The notes beneath the pieces are model-generated. The model did not search any database and was not told the origin of the DNA. It saw only the letters and a list, made by a program, of their open reading frames with translations. The position numbers and the translations under genes are program-made. Below, one piece after another: positions 1-8,733 of a stretch of 64,000 nucleotides of DNA. Source of the stretch: an uncultured Dehalococcoidia bacterium. Its GTDB lineage: Bacteria; Chloroflexota; Dehalococcoidia; Lucifugimonadales; G958296245. The DNA lies in contig OY282458.1 of NCBI GenBank assembly GCA_958296245.1, positions 2,098,197 through 2,162,196 on the forward strand, given 5' to 3'. Each line of letters begins with the position of its first letter. Within the stretch, counting starts at the first letter, position 1.

Positions 1-176
1 CACTCGTAGACGACGACATCCTCCTTCTCCGCGACGGGCTTCAGGGAGTAGCGGCGGTCGTTCACGTGGACGACCGGGGGGTCAACCCTGTGGTAATTCC
101 AGCCGAGTTCCACGAGGAGGGCCTCGAAGTCGAAGGCGTGGAGGTGGGGCCTTAGCTCTTCAATGGCAACCGGCAT
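1..176 (-). CDS. Eco57I-type DNA methyltransferase/restriction enzyme, N-terminal fragment cut by window edge
   Basis: The minus-strand frame starts at an ATG (174-176) that overlaps the stop of the PIN gene by one base (TGATG) and stays open to the window edge. The 58 visible residues include HLHAFDFEALLVELGWNYHR and LKPVAEKEDVVVYE. I recall this start from the large (about 1,400 aa) Eco57I-domain methylase/nuclease proteins, which are often encoded with PLD-SNF2 helicases such as the one at 868-4266. The methylase motifs lie outside the window, so the family call rests on the N-terminus and neighbours only. Confidence 0.6.
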   Translation of the reverse strand, partial: MPVAIEELRPHLHAFDFEALLVELGWNYHRVDPPVVHVNDRRYSLKPVAEKEDVVVYE

Positions 177-583
177 CAGGCGCCTTCCTGCATTAGGAGA
201 AGCCGCGCGCCGGAGAGCGAGGCCATCCGTCGGTCCAACGTCAGGACCTCCAAGCCGGCGCGGGAGTACCCATCGGCGATGAGGCGGTCGAACAGGCCGG
301 GGGCGGCGAGGGCATCGAGGGCGGCCCGTCCGTTCAGCGGGGACACCAGGCCGCTGGTCAGCACGCCGAGCAGCGCAGCGCAGGCGTCGACACTCGACAC
401 CCCATAGTGATGCCGCACGGCGGCGTATGCCTCCCCGATGACCTGGTTAGAGGCGAATGTCTCGCATGACTGTTCCTCGACCAGGACGCGGAGTCCGCTC
501 ACGCAACGCTCGAAGCCGCCTTGGGGAAGCCCGGTGACCAGACGGACAAGCACCGAGGTATCAATACCGTATCGCTGGGCCAT
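176..583 (-). CDS. PIN-domain ribonuclease toxin (VapC-like)
   Basis: A 135-residue protein of typical PIN size. Acidic residues fit the PIN active site: Asp8 in GIDTSVLVR, Glu in GEAYAAVR near 51, Asp in LFDRLIADGY near 98-103, and Asp in LTLDRRM near 117. PIN toxins are Mg-dependent RNases. The start overlaps the end of the AbrB-type antitoxin gene by 23 bp and the stop overlaps the methylase start, so all are probably translated from one mRNA. It sits inside a helicase/methylase operon rather than standing alone. The target RNA is unknown. Confidence 0.85.
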   Translation of the reverse strand: MAQRYGIDTSVLVRLVTGLPQGGFERCVSGLRVLVEEQSCETFASNQVIGEAYAAVRHHYGVSSVDACAALLGVLTSGLVSPLNGRAALDALAAPGLFDRLIADGYSRAGLEVLTLDRRMASLSGARLLLMQEGA

Positions 584-812
584 GGCCTCGCTCCCTGAGG
601 TCCCGGAACTTTCGGATATCGAAAGGCTCGACGTTGGGATCGATCAGGTCATGGAGCATTCCGAGTTTGGACAAGTCAATCCGTCTGGGCTTGAGGATAT
701 AGCCCTCGTCTCCCTTCTCCAACACCAGTTGGCCGCCGGGGCCCACGCCCAACTCGTCCAGCACGCGCGCCGGGAAGGTGACCTGCCGCTTCGACGTAAT
801 TTTGACTATCAT
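561..812 (-). CDS. AbrB/MazE-family antitoxin (SpoVT-AbrB fold)
   Basis: 83 residues. The N-terminal half (MIVKITSKRQVTFPARVLDEL, continuing GVGPGGQLVLEK) is a clear swapped-hairpin AbrB DNA-binding domain. The C-terminal half, rich in charged residues, would bind and block the PIN toxin encoded immediately downstream with a 23-bp overlap. A strong ribosome site (AAGGAGG, about 823-829) precedes the ATG. Antitoxins of this type usually repress their own operon; the AT-rich stretch CATATATACG at 841-850, just after the helicase stop, is the likely promoter/operator, which is inference. Confidence 0.88.
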   Translation of the reverse strand: MIVKITSKRQVTFPARVLDELGVGPGGQLVLEKGDEGYILKPRRIDLSKLGMLHDLIDPNVEPFDIRKFRDLRERGHGPAIRY

Positions 813-867
813 GGTCTGCTCTTCCTCCTTACTGCAAGCGTATATATGAGCGCGGAGATTGCTTCAG

Positions 868-3800
868 CTACGGATTGTGCTCGAATAGCCCCAAGGAGCA
901 GATGATCTGCGGCTCGTGGGCCTCGGCTGCGCCGTCATCCGTCAGGCACAGCCGGTCCTCCTCACGCAGTGACATGACTATATGGGCCAGTTGGGTGTCA
1001 TCCACGCCGCTGCTGAGTTGGCGATTCAGTGTATCGACCGCCGACTGGCGCAGAGGGTAGCGGTATACGTCGTTGATGGCCTTGTGGAGCGCGTCTACGT
1101 CAAACAGCTGGCCTCTGATATCGTCCGCGTACTTCTTGAGGCGGGTGTAGGTACGAAACCTTGCGCCGGAGGGCCGCCCGAGCTGCCCGCCAACCCGCTT
1201 CTCCTCCCGGACGACGTGGCGGACGCCCTCGGCGACGAGCGGGTGATGATTTTCGTGGTGCGGCTGCGCCGGGGTGTCGGGCTTGCACTCGGCGGCGGAG
1301 AGAATTTCGAGCTGCGACTCTGTGATGCTACGGCCCTCGCGGTCGACGTAGGCGAGGGCGTCGTTGCCGTCGGCGGTGCGCATGAAGACGAGGACGCCCT
1401 CGGGCCGCTGGGCGATGGGAGCGTGCTTACGCGACGAGAACACGACGTCGGGCAGGTCGGCGACGGCCTTCTCCAGCTTCGGGTCCGCGCTGATGGCGTT
1501 CTTCCATATCTGGTAGGCGTGGGATGCCAGGTCAACCTCGCCGTCGGGGTCTCCGTCCAGGATACCCGCCCGCTCGTGGTAGAGGTTCAAGATGGTCTGG
1601 TCGTCGTCCTCGTCCTCGAAGAACGCCTCGTCCGCGCCGACGACCTCGGCGTTCTCCTGAAGCCGCGTTTGCACACGGTTGCGAAGGTTGATGATGCGCT
1701 CCACGCCGTCGGCGGGCAGAAAGGAATGGCAAAGTATCTCTTCCGCCTTCTGCCCGATGCGGTCCACCCGGCCCGCCCGCTGGATGAGGCGGATGATGGC
1801 CCAGGGCAGGTCGTAGTTCACGACTACGTGGCAGTCCTGGAGGTTCTGGCCCTCGCTGAGCACGTCGGTGGCGACGAGGACGCGGAGCTCCTGTTCCGGC
1901 GCCGCTAGGCCCGGTCGCCGGTTGCTGTTGGGGCTGAATCGCCATGCAAGCCGGGTGGGGTCGTCGGAGCTTCCGGTAACGCCGGCCATGTCCTTCACGC
2001 CCCTGGCCTTGAGCTGCTCTTCCAGGTATAGAACGGTGTCGGCGAACTGGGAGAAGACCAGCGCCTTCCCGTCCGCGAACGTCTCCGTAAGGAGCGTGTG
2101 GAGGGCGTCGAGCTTGGCGTCGTGGGCAGGGTCCCAAGCCCCGTAGGTCTGGAGCAGGCCCAAGAGGGCGTTTGTGTCGGACTGGAGCTCGCTCTCCAGG
2201 GAACCGCGGAAGAGGTCGGGGCGGAGCCACTTGAAGCGCCTCTTGTAGCGATCCTCGTACTCTGAGTATATCTCGGCGGCGCGTTCTTCGAAGCCCGCCG
2301 CCGTCCGGTTTGGGCGGTCCCCTGAGGTGATTCCCTCGTCTTCCGGTCCCTGTTCGTCGTCAGGATCGGAGAGCGCTCCCCTCGCCTCGTCCGCGTCCTC
2401 GTCGGTGAAACGAGAGTCCAGCATCTCGGCGTCCTGCGTGCCGAGGGGCAGGGGCAAGTCGTTGCGGATGGCGTGGAGGAAGACGTAGTTGCGGAGGACG
2501 TGACGTTCGACGGATTGCAGGAAGGCCATGCCGCTGCTCTCAAGGCGCTTGAACAGGTTCGTGCGGCAGAAGCCCATCAGCCGCTTTCCAGCGCGAGAGA
2601 GGTCGTCTATCTGATGCTTCTCCGCAGCAGTCGGCGGCGTCCCGGGTTTGTTGGAGACGTAGTTGCCGAGGCCGTAACGCGGCAGATGCAGCGCGTTTAC
2701 GGTATCGACCACCTTCTCCGAGTAGAGCTTGGCGTACTGGTCGTCGGGGTCGGACTCGTCGATGGCGAACTTCACGGTCTTGGGCGCGCGGGTCGGGAAG
2801 AAGGATTGGGTCCCGTCCTCGTAGGTGAGGAACTTGCGCCCGGTTTCCTGGTCGGTCTCGGCGTAGTTGTCCTGGATGAAGCCGCGGGTGCGGCGCACGA
2901 GGTAGAGCCGCATCAGGTCGCGCCAGTCGTCGGCGTGCTCGCTGAGGTCGAAGGCTGCGAGCGTGCGCGGAGACGCCTGATGACGACTGCTGAACTCGAT
3001 ATCTCCAAGTTCGCGCAACAGTCTTTCGGGTCGGATGCCAAGGTCCTGGTCGTCCTCCACGAAGACGCGCAGTTGGCTGGACAGGTCCAAGTAGGTCTTG
3101 TTGTAGGGCGTCGCCGATAGGAGGATGCACCTGCTCTCGTTGGCGCGGACGTACTCCTGAATAGCGCGGTACCGCTTGCCCTCGCGGTTTCGGAGGTTGT
3201 GGCTCTCATCGATGACGACCAGCCGGTAGCGGCGCAGATTGGGCAGTTCTGAAAGCACTTTGCTGAGCGACAGCACCCTGGCCCGTAGCTGGTACTCGTG
3301 GACGTAGTCTTCCCACATGGGAACGAGGTTCTTGGGGCACAGGACCAGCGTCTCAAGGCCGTAGTCGTCCTCGAAGATCCGGGCGACGGCGGTGGCCATG
3401 AGGGTCTTGCCCAGGCCCACCACGTCGCCGATGAGCACGCCGTTGCGTTTGTTCAGATGGTGGGCCGCAATCTTGACTGCTGCGGCCTGGAAGTCGAACA
3501 GGCGGTCTCCGAAGACCTTTGGAATCCTGAACTCGGCGAGGCCGGCCCGGGCTTCGTGTGAGAGGTGGTAGGCCATCTTGAGATATACGTGGTAGGGCGG
3601 TATCAGGGCCTCCCGCGCCCAACTCTCTTCGATTATCCGAAGCAGCTCGTCCGTAATGTCCACGCAGAACCGGTCGCGCCACCTGTCCTCGAACCACTTC
3701 TGGAGCTTGAGGGCGGCGTCGTGGTCGAGCACGTCCACGTTCAACTCGCCCTGCCCGGCGAGGCCGGCGAAGGTCAGGTTGCTGCTGCCCAGGTAGCCCA

Positions 3801-4266
3801 CGATGGGGTTGACGGGGTCGCCGCGGAACAGCAGGTAGAGCTTGGCGTGCAGCGGGTGGCGCAGGAAGAGCTTGACGACGACCTTCTTGGCCCGAAGCTG
3901 GGATGCAAGTTGGCGCAGGGTCTGCTCGTCCGAGTTGGTGGGCGCTCCGATGGTGAGCTGTTGGCGCAGCTGCTCGGCCAGCTGGACTCTGAGACGGTGC
4001 GCCGTCCGGTTGTCAATGCCGGAGTGTGTGTTGAGCAGGGTCAAGGCGTCTCTGAGTTCCTCGTGGGGAAGACGCTGCATCCCGATGAGGACGCGGCAAG
4101 GGCCGCCGCCCTGGTCCCAGTCGTCCACGTAAGGCGCAAGACCGCCCCAGCCGCGCAGGTTGAAGTAGCCGACGCAGAAGTCCGCACGTGAAGAGAGCGC
4201 CAGGGTCTCCTGCAGGGCAGGCAGGAGGCCGGAGCCGGACTCAAGGTTGTCGAAGATGCGCGGCAT
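868..4266 (-). CDS. SNF2-type helicase with N-terminal phospholipase D-like domain (putative anti-phage)
   Basis: 1,132 residues. Residues about 125-195 hold one PLD half-site, HAKLYL at 140-145 followed by SSNLT at 161-165 (HxK...N). A superfamily 2 motor follows: Walker A GDVVGLGKT at 280-288, DESH at 353-356, LSATPYNKT near 385, then the second RecA lobe with VFSQFADT near 735 and motif VI QRAGRVDRIGQ near 830. PLD folds in this setting are candidate nucleases, and the motor would move along DNA. It leads the minus-strand set helicase, AbrB, PIN, Eco57I methylase. NCBI names relatives 'phospholipase D-like domain-containing anti-phage protein'; defence function here is inferred from architecture and neighbours. 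Confidence 0.85.
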   Translation of the reverse strand: MPRIFDNLESGSGLLPALQETLALSSRADFCVGYFNLRGWGGLAPYVDDWDQGGGPCRVLIGMQRLPHEELRDALTLLNTHSGIDNRTAHRLRVQLAEQLRQQLTIGAPTNSDEQTLRQLASQLRAKKVVVKLFLRHPLHAKLYLLFRGDPVNPIVGYLGSSNLTFAGLAGQGELNVDVLDHDAALKLQKWFEDRWRDRFCVDITDELLRIIEESWAREALIPPYHVYLKMAYHLSHEARAGLAEFRIPKVFGDRLFDFQAAAVKIAAHHLNKRNGVLIGDVVGLGKTLMATAVARIFEDDYGLETLVLCPKNLVPMWEDYVHEYQLRARVLSLSKVLSELPNLRRYRLVVIDESHNLRNREGKRYRAIQEYVRANESRCILLSATPYNKTYLDLSSQLRVFVEDDQDLGIRPERLLRELGDIEFSSRHQASPRTLAAFDLSEHADDWRDLMRLYLVRRTRGFIQDNYAETDQETGRKFLTYEDGTQSFFPTRAPKTVKFAIDESDPDDQYAKLYSEKVVDTVNALHLPRYGLGNYVSNKPGTPPTAAEKHQIDDLSRAGKRLMGFCRTNLFKRLESSGMAFLQSVERHVLRNYVFLHAIRNDLPLPLGTQDAEMLDSRFTDEDADEARGALSDPDDEQGPEDEGITSGDRPNRTAAGFEERAAEIYSEYEDRYKRRFKWLRPDLFRGSLESELQSDTNALLGLLQTYGAWDPAHDAKLDALHTLLTETFADGKALVFSQFADTVLYLEEQLKARGVKDMAGVTGSSDDPTRLAWRFSPNSNRRPGLAAPEQELRVLVATDVLSEGQNLQDCHVVVNYDLPWAIIRLIQRAGRVDRIGQKAEEILCHSFLPADGVERIINLRNRVQTRLQENAEVVGADEAFFEDEDDDQTILNLYHERAGILDGDPDGEVDLASHAYQIWKNAISADPKLEKAVADLPDVVFSSRKHAPIAQRPEGVLVFMRTADGNDALAYVDREGRSITESQLEILSAAECKPDTPAQPHHENHHPLVAEGVRHVVREEKRVGGQLGRPSGARFRTYTRLKKYADDIRGQLFDVDALHKAINDVYRYPLRQSAVDTLNRQLSSGVDDTQLAHIVMSLREEDRLCLTDDGAAEAHEPQIICSLGLFEHNP

Positions 4267-4416
4267 AGGTACCTCTACTCGTCACTCCGGTGGGTGTTGT
4301 TCTACACCTAGTCTAAACAAAATGGGCGGGGCAGAGTCGCTTCGTTGGAAGCCGGGTTAGGAGATGGATGATCAACCGTCTGCTTGAATAGCCCCGGTGA
4401 GATGGGCCGCGGCGGT

Positions 4417-6756
4417 CTATGGCTTTGGCATGCGGTAGCCGACATTTATCTCGGTAAAGATATACTTGGGGTTGCTCGCGTCGTCGTCCAACTTGTGACG
4501 CAGTTTCGTCACGAAAGCACGCACCAAATGTCCCTGGCCTGAATACTCCGTCCCCCAGACCCGCTGCAACAACTGGCCTTGGGTCAATACACGCCCGGCG
4601 TTGACGGAAAGCTCAAAGAGGAGCTTATACTCGGTCGAGGTCAACGGCGCCGGCCGGCCGGATACGGTCACGCTCCGTTCTGCATAGTCGATGGTCAGGT
4701 CGCCCAGGCGGTAGGACTGATTCGTCGGGGCCGCGCTGGCCCGTTCCCACTTCCGCAGGGACGCTCCGACCCTCGCCAACAATTCAGTCGCAGAGAAGGG
4801 CTTGATCATGTAGTCGTCGGCTCCCATGTCGAGAGCCTTTGCTATGTTCTCCTCCTGATCGTTCGCGGACAGGAAGATGATCGGCACGTGGGACACCTTG
4901 CGGATGCGGCTCATCAACTCGAAGCCGCTGGTCCCGGGCATCATCAGATCCAACAGGACAAGGTGAGGCTGCTCCATCTGCAACAGGTGCATCATCTCAT
5001 CCGGGTTGCCGGCCCCTAACGGCCTGTATCCGTGGCCGGAGAGTATGTTTCGGAGGAGCCGCAGAACTTGAGATTCGTCGTCCACCGCGAGAATCCGCCT
5101 TCCATCACCCGACCTAGCGTACCCGGCGTCGCCGGCGGTCTCCTGAGCGGCAACGGCTTCAGGAATCGTAAGGGTGATGCGCGCGCCTCGTCCCTCACCG
5201 TCACTCTCGGCCCTGATGCGGCCTCCATGCGCCTCGACTATCCCCTTGCAGATCGCAAGCCCCAGACCCTCGCCTGCGACCTCCCGCGCACCCATCCGAG
5301 AAAACTTCCTGAACAGGCCGGTAAATTGTTCGGCGGATATTCCCCTGCCCTCGTCCGTTACGGAGATGGTCACGTAGGGCTCGTCTCGTGATGCAGTTAC
5401 CCTGATCGTCGAGGTCTCCGCAGAGTACTTGGACGCATTGGACAGCAGATTGTTCAGCACCTGAGCGATACGCTGCTTATCCGCCTCGATTCTAGGCAGG
5501 TCCGGCGGGAGGTCAACCTCGACGGGATTCTGTGCCCCTTGGCGGGCGAACGCGGCCTTCGCTTCGTCAACCAGAGTCGCCACGGCCGTGGGTTCGAGGC
5601 TTACCGACAACGCCCCGGCTTCTATTTGCGTCATGTCGAGGAGGTTGTTGACGAGATCATTCAGGTTATCGGCCTGCTCGTCTATCATCCGGAAGTACTG
5701 AAGGAGCGCGGAGATGCCGGGGGGACGGGAGCTGCCGCTCAAGACGATGGACGTGGATCCCTTGATCGTGGTCAGGGGCGTTCTCAGCTCATGGCTCACC
5801 ATGGCGAGAAACTCGTTCCGCAGCCGTTCGGCCTCCTCCAAGGGCGTCATGTCCTGGATAACGGCGACGGCGGACGTGATCTCGCCGTCTTTGGAGTGGA
5901 TCGGCGTGGCGTTGACTAGGACCATGGTCGTCCCGCCGTCCGGGTGGTCGAGCAGTATCTCCTCTGCGCGCACCACCTCGCCATGCTCCAGGGCACGGGT
6001 CAGCGGCCGCTCGTCGATGGAGTACTCGCGCCCGTCCGTCCGCCGGTAGATCGCCATCTTCTGGAACTGCTCCATCTTGCTGCCGGGCATGGTTGGGACG
6101 CCGATGATGCGCTCCGCCTCCTGATTGACGAACTCGATGGTTCTTGTCTCGGCATCAAGCACCAGGACGCCTACCGGCGACGTCGTGACGAGAGTCTCCA
6201 AGCGCCGCCTCTCAGTCTCCGCATCCCTATGCCTGAGGGCGTTGCCGATGGCCGCCGCCGCCTGAGACGCGAACATGACGAGGGTCTCCTCGTCCTCAAG
6301 CGTGAACTCCCGTCCGCCTTCCTTCTCGGTCAAGTAGATGTTGCCCACAGACTCGCCGAGATGACGGATCGGCGCGCCGAGGAATGTCTTCATGGGCGGG
6401 TGACGCTCAGGGAAGCCAACCGACTCGGGGTGCTGAGTGAGGTCGGTGAGCCGCAGCGGCTCCCGGACCTCGTTCAGGTACCCGAGGATTCCCAACCCCT
6501 TGGGCAGGCCCCCCAGCAGTTGGCGCTCTTCAGGAGTGATGCCGGAGGTGATGAAGTCCCGTATGCGCCCTGAGTCGTCGAACACCCCGACTGCGCCATA
6601 CCGGGCGTCGGTCAGCGAGCGGGCGCCGTCCACAACCTCTTGCAGGACGGTATCGAGGTCGAGGCTTTCCGTGACGCGGAGGCTGACCTCGCTCAGCCTG
6701 GACAGACGAGCGCGCAGCGTACGGTTCTCCCGTCTGAGCCTGTCGGCTTCCTTCAT
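4417..6756 (-). CDS. GAF-PAS histidine kinase fused to receiver and OmpR/PhoB-type winged helix
   Basis: 779 residues from the ATG at 6756; an in-frame extension to 7035 is open but runs through the control region. Order: coiled N-terminus, GAF (about 25-170), PAS (185-305), HisKA with SHELRTPLTTI (near 320), HATPase with LLSNASKYS and GEGLGLAI, receiver with VDDE and LLDLMMPG (about 555-670), and a full OmpR-type winged helix ending FVTKLRHKL...NVGYRMPKP. Sensor kinase and DNA-binding regulator are one polypeptide; there is no transmembrane segment, so it should sense a cytoplasmic signal through GAF/PAS. A TATAAT -10 lies at 6820-6825. The PhoB-like boxes upstream (6894-6943) are its likely target. 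Its 5' end is duplicated at 9643-9807. Confidence 0.92.
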   Translation of the reverse strand: MKEADRLRRENRTLRARLSRLSEVSLRVTESLDLDTVLQEVVDGARSLTDARYGAVGVFDDSGRIRDFITSGITPEERQLLGGLPKGLGILGYLNEVREPLRLTDLTQHPESVGFPERHPPMKTFLGAPIRHLGESVGNIYLTEKEGGREFTLEDEETLVMFASQAAAAIGNALRHRDAETERRRLETLVTTSPVGVLVLDAETRTIEFVNQEAERIIGVPTMPGSKMEQFQKMAIYRRTDGREYSIDERPLTRALEHGEVVRAEEILLDHPDGGTTMVLVNATPIHSKDGEITSAVAVIQDMTPLEEAERLRNEFLAMVSHELRTPLTTIKGSTSIVLSGSSRPPGISALLQYFRMIDEQADNLNDLVNNLLDMTQIEAGALSVSLEPTAVATLVDEAKAAFARQGAQNPVEVDLPPDLPRIEADKQRIAQVLNNLLSNASKYSAETSTIRVTASRDEPYVTISVTDEGRGISAEQFTGLFRKFSRMGAREVAGEGLGLAICKGIVEAHGGRIRAESDGEGRGARITLTIPEAVAAQETAGDAGYARSGDGRRILAVDDESQVLRLLRNILSGHGYRPLGAGNPDEMMHLLQMEQPHLVLLDLMMPGTSGFELMSRIRKVSHVPIIFLSANDQEENIAKALDMGADDYMIKPFSATELLARVGASLRKWERASAAPTNQSYRLGDLTIDYAERSVTVSGRPAPLTSTEYKLLFELSVNAGRVLTQGQLLQRVWGTEYSGQGHLVRAFVTKLRHKLDDDASNPKYIFTEINVGYRMPKP

Positions 6757-6819
6757 TGGCCAGTCCCGGCTACGACATGTGGTTCTAGCGGCTGTACGGA
6801 GTCTCACGCCGACGCCTGG

Positions 6820-6825
6820 ATTATA
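6820..6825 (-). promoter_or_regulatory. -10 element for the kinase-regulator fusion gene
   Basis: The minus strand reads TATAAT here, about 64 bases before the ATG at 6756. There is no good -35 match 16-18 bp upstream, which suggests activator dependence. The duplicate copy downstream has TATAGT at the same place. Confidence 0.55.
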
Positions 6826-6893
6826 GCACTCGCTGCTATCGACTCGTAGAGGAACTGCCGGGGGGCGGTGGGAGCTCCGCGACACCGGGAATG

Positions 6894-6957
6894 GTGACAC
6901 GAAAGTAACACCGAGGCCCTTGACGGTGACACCAAAGTAACACGGCCCGCCTACAAT
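6894..6957 (+). promoter_or_regulatory. Tandem PhoB/OmpR-like box pair with rightward -10 (copy 1)
   Basis: Two boxes, 6894-6911 and 6926-6943, each read GTGACAC-4 bp-GTAACAC: 7-bp direct repeats with 4-bp spacers (11-bp period), and the boxes start 32 bp (about three turns) apart. Eight bases after the second box is TACAAT (6952-6957), the position a -10 takes behind a pho box. The region lies between the leftward kinase fusion gene and the rightward gene at 7126. The geometry matches known PhoB-family operators; the identity of the binding protein is inferred. Confidence 0.65.
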
Positions 6958-7125
6958 CGGCAGGGATGAATAGAGACCCAGTTTCGGTGAACCCTGGAAC
7001 TGGATGTGCTCTGAACCCCTTCGAACAATCAACATACTTGATAATAGGCTTCCACGTCGTTGGGTTCAGCGGGGGGGAGTGGGGGGCGGTCATTACGGGG
7101 AACAACGAGAGGTTGCGCTGTTGAC

Positions 7126-8454
7126 ATGATGGTCTCACCAGAGCTCCAGACCCAGATTCTGGGTTTACTGTACACGGCCCCAACACGCTTCTCAGGTCTG
7201 GACGCGACAGGGCATTCTTGGTACAGGCCAAAGGAATTGGCCGAGGCACAGCAGGCGTGGCTAGCGACTCAAGAGCCGGGCAGCGTGGCCGCCATAACTC
7301 CACCTGTCCGTCAGACCAATGAGCCCTTGGCCCCTTGCGCTGTTCACGAGAACTTTCTCGTTCGCGTCCGGACGTCTCCCCGAGGGCAGCATAGAGTAGA
7401 CTTGGTTGATCTGCGGGACGGGTCAACTACAGTTGGAGGGTTTCCCTATGGACCCATGATCCGGCCTCAAACCCTGATACCTCACGTCAAAATTAGCTCC
7501 ATCAAAGAGGTTATGGCCGGAGACCGCGAAGCCATAGAACTGCAGGCCGAGCCCAGACGGCATACCATCGAGGTTGATAGGAATCCTCTGGGCAGAATGG
7601 CAGAGGAGTACAAGCTGACAGTAGATAAGGAGCGAGGCATACTGATAAGCAACGTGTCCCTTTACAGGGGCAGGGCGTTCCTCGGTGACGAGCTACGTCA
7701 CGTCAAGTTCGAAGGAGCCGCCTTACAGCCTAACGCTCGACACAAAGGCATCACCGATGTTGTCCGCTTGTTGTATGGAGCACGGTATAGCTTCTCCACG
7801 TTGCGAGCATCCATCCGAGAGTGGTACAGGCATAGAGAAGGGACCGGCAGGCCCTCGCAATCCAAGACGGAGGAGATCAGGTCGCGACTGTGGGTCGACA
7901 ATCCATCCCGCTTTCGGCAGGAGATAGAAACTTGCGGCCCTTCCCACGGCCCCATCGTTCTTCTACTCAACGGGGACATTTGGTGGCAAGGCTACTCGTC
8001 TGGTGTGGCAGTGACAAACTCCCCGAAGGAACAGATTCCAGGCGGAGTCGAGGTCAAGGTCCTCAGCAGGCCAGTGAGTCCCTCTTACTATTGGGACGCG
8101 GATTACGCGATCCTTTCTCAGATTCCTCTAGAGCCATCCTGGCTTATTTCCGGCCTACGGATGGAGCCGGTTGGCCGAATGATGTATGCAGGCCGAGAGT
8201 CGATACGTGTTCAGGCGGAACCCGACCAGGAAGACAACAACGGTTGGTACTGGTGGGAGGGCGCGGACGAGTATGAGTTGCTCATAGATGCTGAGCGCGG
8301 CGCCCTTCTGCGGATCGAAGCCCGCAGTCAAGGCGAAGGGTTCTCAGTTATCGAAGTGGAGGATATCGAGTTCGACGTGTCGATACCGGAAAGTACATTT
8401 TCCTTTGCTGTTTCGCCTGGTATGTCGGTCGAGGTCAACCCACCGGCGCCGTAG
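7126..8454 (+). CDS. Unrecognised protein with two LolA/DUF2092-like repeat halves
   Basis: 442 residues from the ATG at 7126 (an in-frame extension to 7060 exists). I do not recognise a named family. The sequence appears to contain two related halves: IELQAEP...AEEYKLTVDKERGILI near 145-190 and IRVQAEP...ADEYELLIDAERGALLRIE near 365-410, the pattern of beta strands seen in LolA-like or DUF2092 domains. No signal peptide is evident. It lies just downstream of the PhoB-like boxes, so it may be part of the kinase regulon, although the segment between the two duplicated control regions may also be an insertion. Confidence 0.6.
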   Translation: MMVSPELQTQILGLLYTAPTRFSGLDATGHSWYRPKELAEAQQAWLATQEPGSVAAITPPVRQTNEPLAPCAVHENFLVRVRTSPRGQHRVDLVDLRDGSTTVGGFPYGPMIRPQTLIPHVKISSIKEVMAGDREAIELQAEPRRHTIEVDRNPLGRMAEEYKLTVDKERGILISNVSLYRGRAFLGDELRHVKFEGAALQPNARHKGITDVVRLLYGARYSFSTLRASIREWYRHREGTGRPSQSKTEEIRSRLWVDNPSRFRQEIETCGPSHGPIVLLLNGDIWWQGYSSGVAVTNSPKEQIPGGVEVKVLSRPVSPSYYWDADYAILSQIPLEPSWLISGLRMEPVGRMMYAGRESIRVQAEPDQEDNNGWYWWEGADEYELLIDAERGALLRIEARSQGEGFSVIEVEDIEFDVSIPESTFSFAVSPGMSVEVNPPAP

Positions 8455-8568
8455 CTCCACAGTTTGGGTCCAGGGTGAACCTGCTCCCGTTGCCGGGGTC
8501 GATCCGGTAGTAGGAGCGGTTCACGGGCTGAGGAAGCCACCACAGGCCGTAAGGTCCACTCGTCCTCT
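8455..8568 (-). pseudogene. Coding-like remnant of an unidentified gene
   Basis: No open gene of normal length is present, but the minus strand can be read without a stop as a peptide containing GLWWLPQPVNRSYYRIDPG, with mostly G/C third codon positions. This looks like a fragment of a lost gene next to the kinase-gene fragment at 8572-8647. I cannot name the parent family. Confidence 0.3.
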
Positions 8569-8571
8569 ATG

Positions 8572-8647
8572 CGCGCCGCCTTTCAGTCTCCGCATCCCTA
8601 TGTCTGAGGGCGTTGCCGATGGCCGCCGCCTGAGACGCGAACATGAT
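8572..8647 (-). pseudogene. Internal fragment of the kinase fusion gene
   Basis: About 75 bp match 6203-6278 inside the kinase gene (the GAF-PAS linker) nearly base for base, with a 3-bp deletion. The fragment has the same orientation as the full gene. Together with 9643-10020 it marks the two ends of a decayed duplicate, with the gene at 8734-9633 between them. Confidence 0.75.
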
Positions 8648-8733
8648 CGTCGACGGCATCACCTATGCTTCGAGGCTTGTCGGTCGGCGAGGGGATGTGA
8701 ATTGCAGAGGCTCATAGAAAGGAGCTGGGTCTG

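Noticed and set aside
982-1908. Long plus-strand reading frame opposite the helicase gene
   Set aside because: It is antisense to well conserved helicase motifs, lacks a ribosome site and arises from high GC; many similar antisense frames across the window were left out for the same reason.
6920-6957. Ordinary sigma-70 promoter using TTGACG as -35
   Set aside because: TTGACG (6920-6925) is 26 bp from TACAAT, too far for direct recognition; an activator-dependent promoter fits better.
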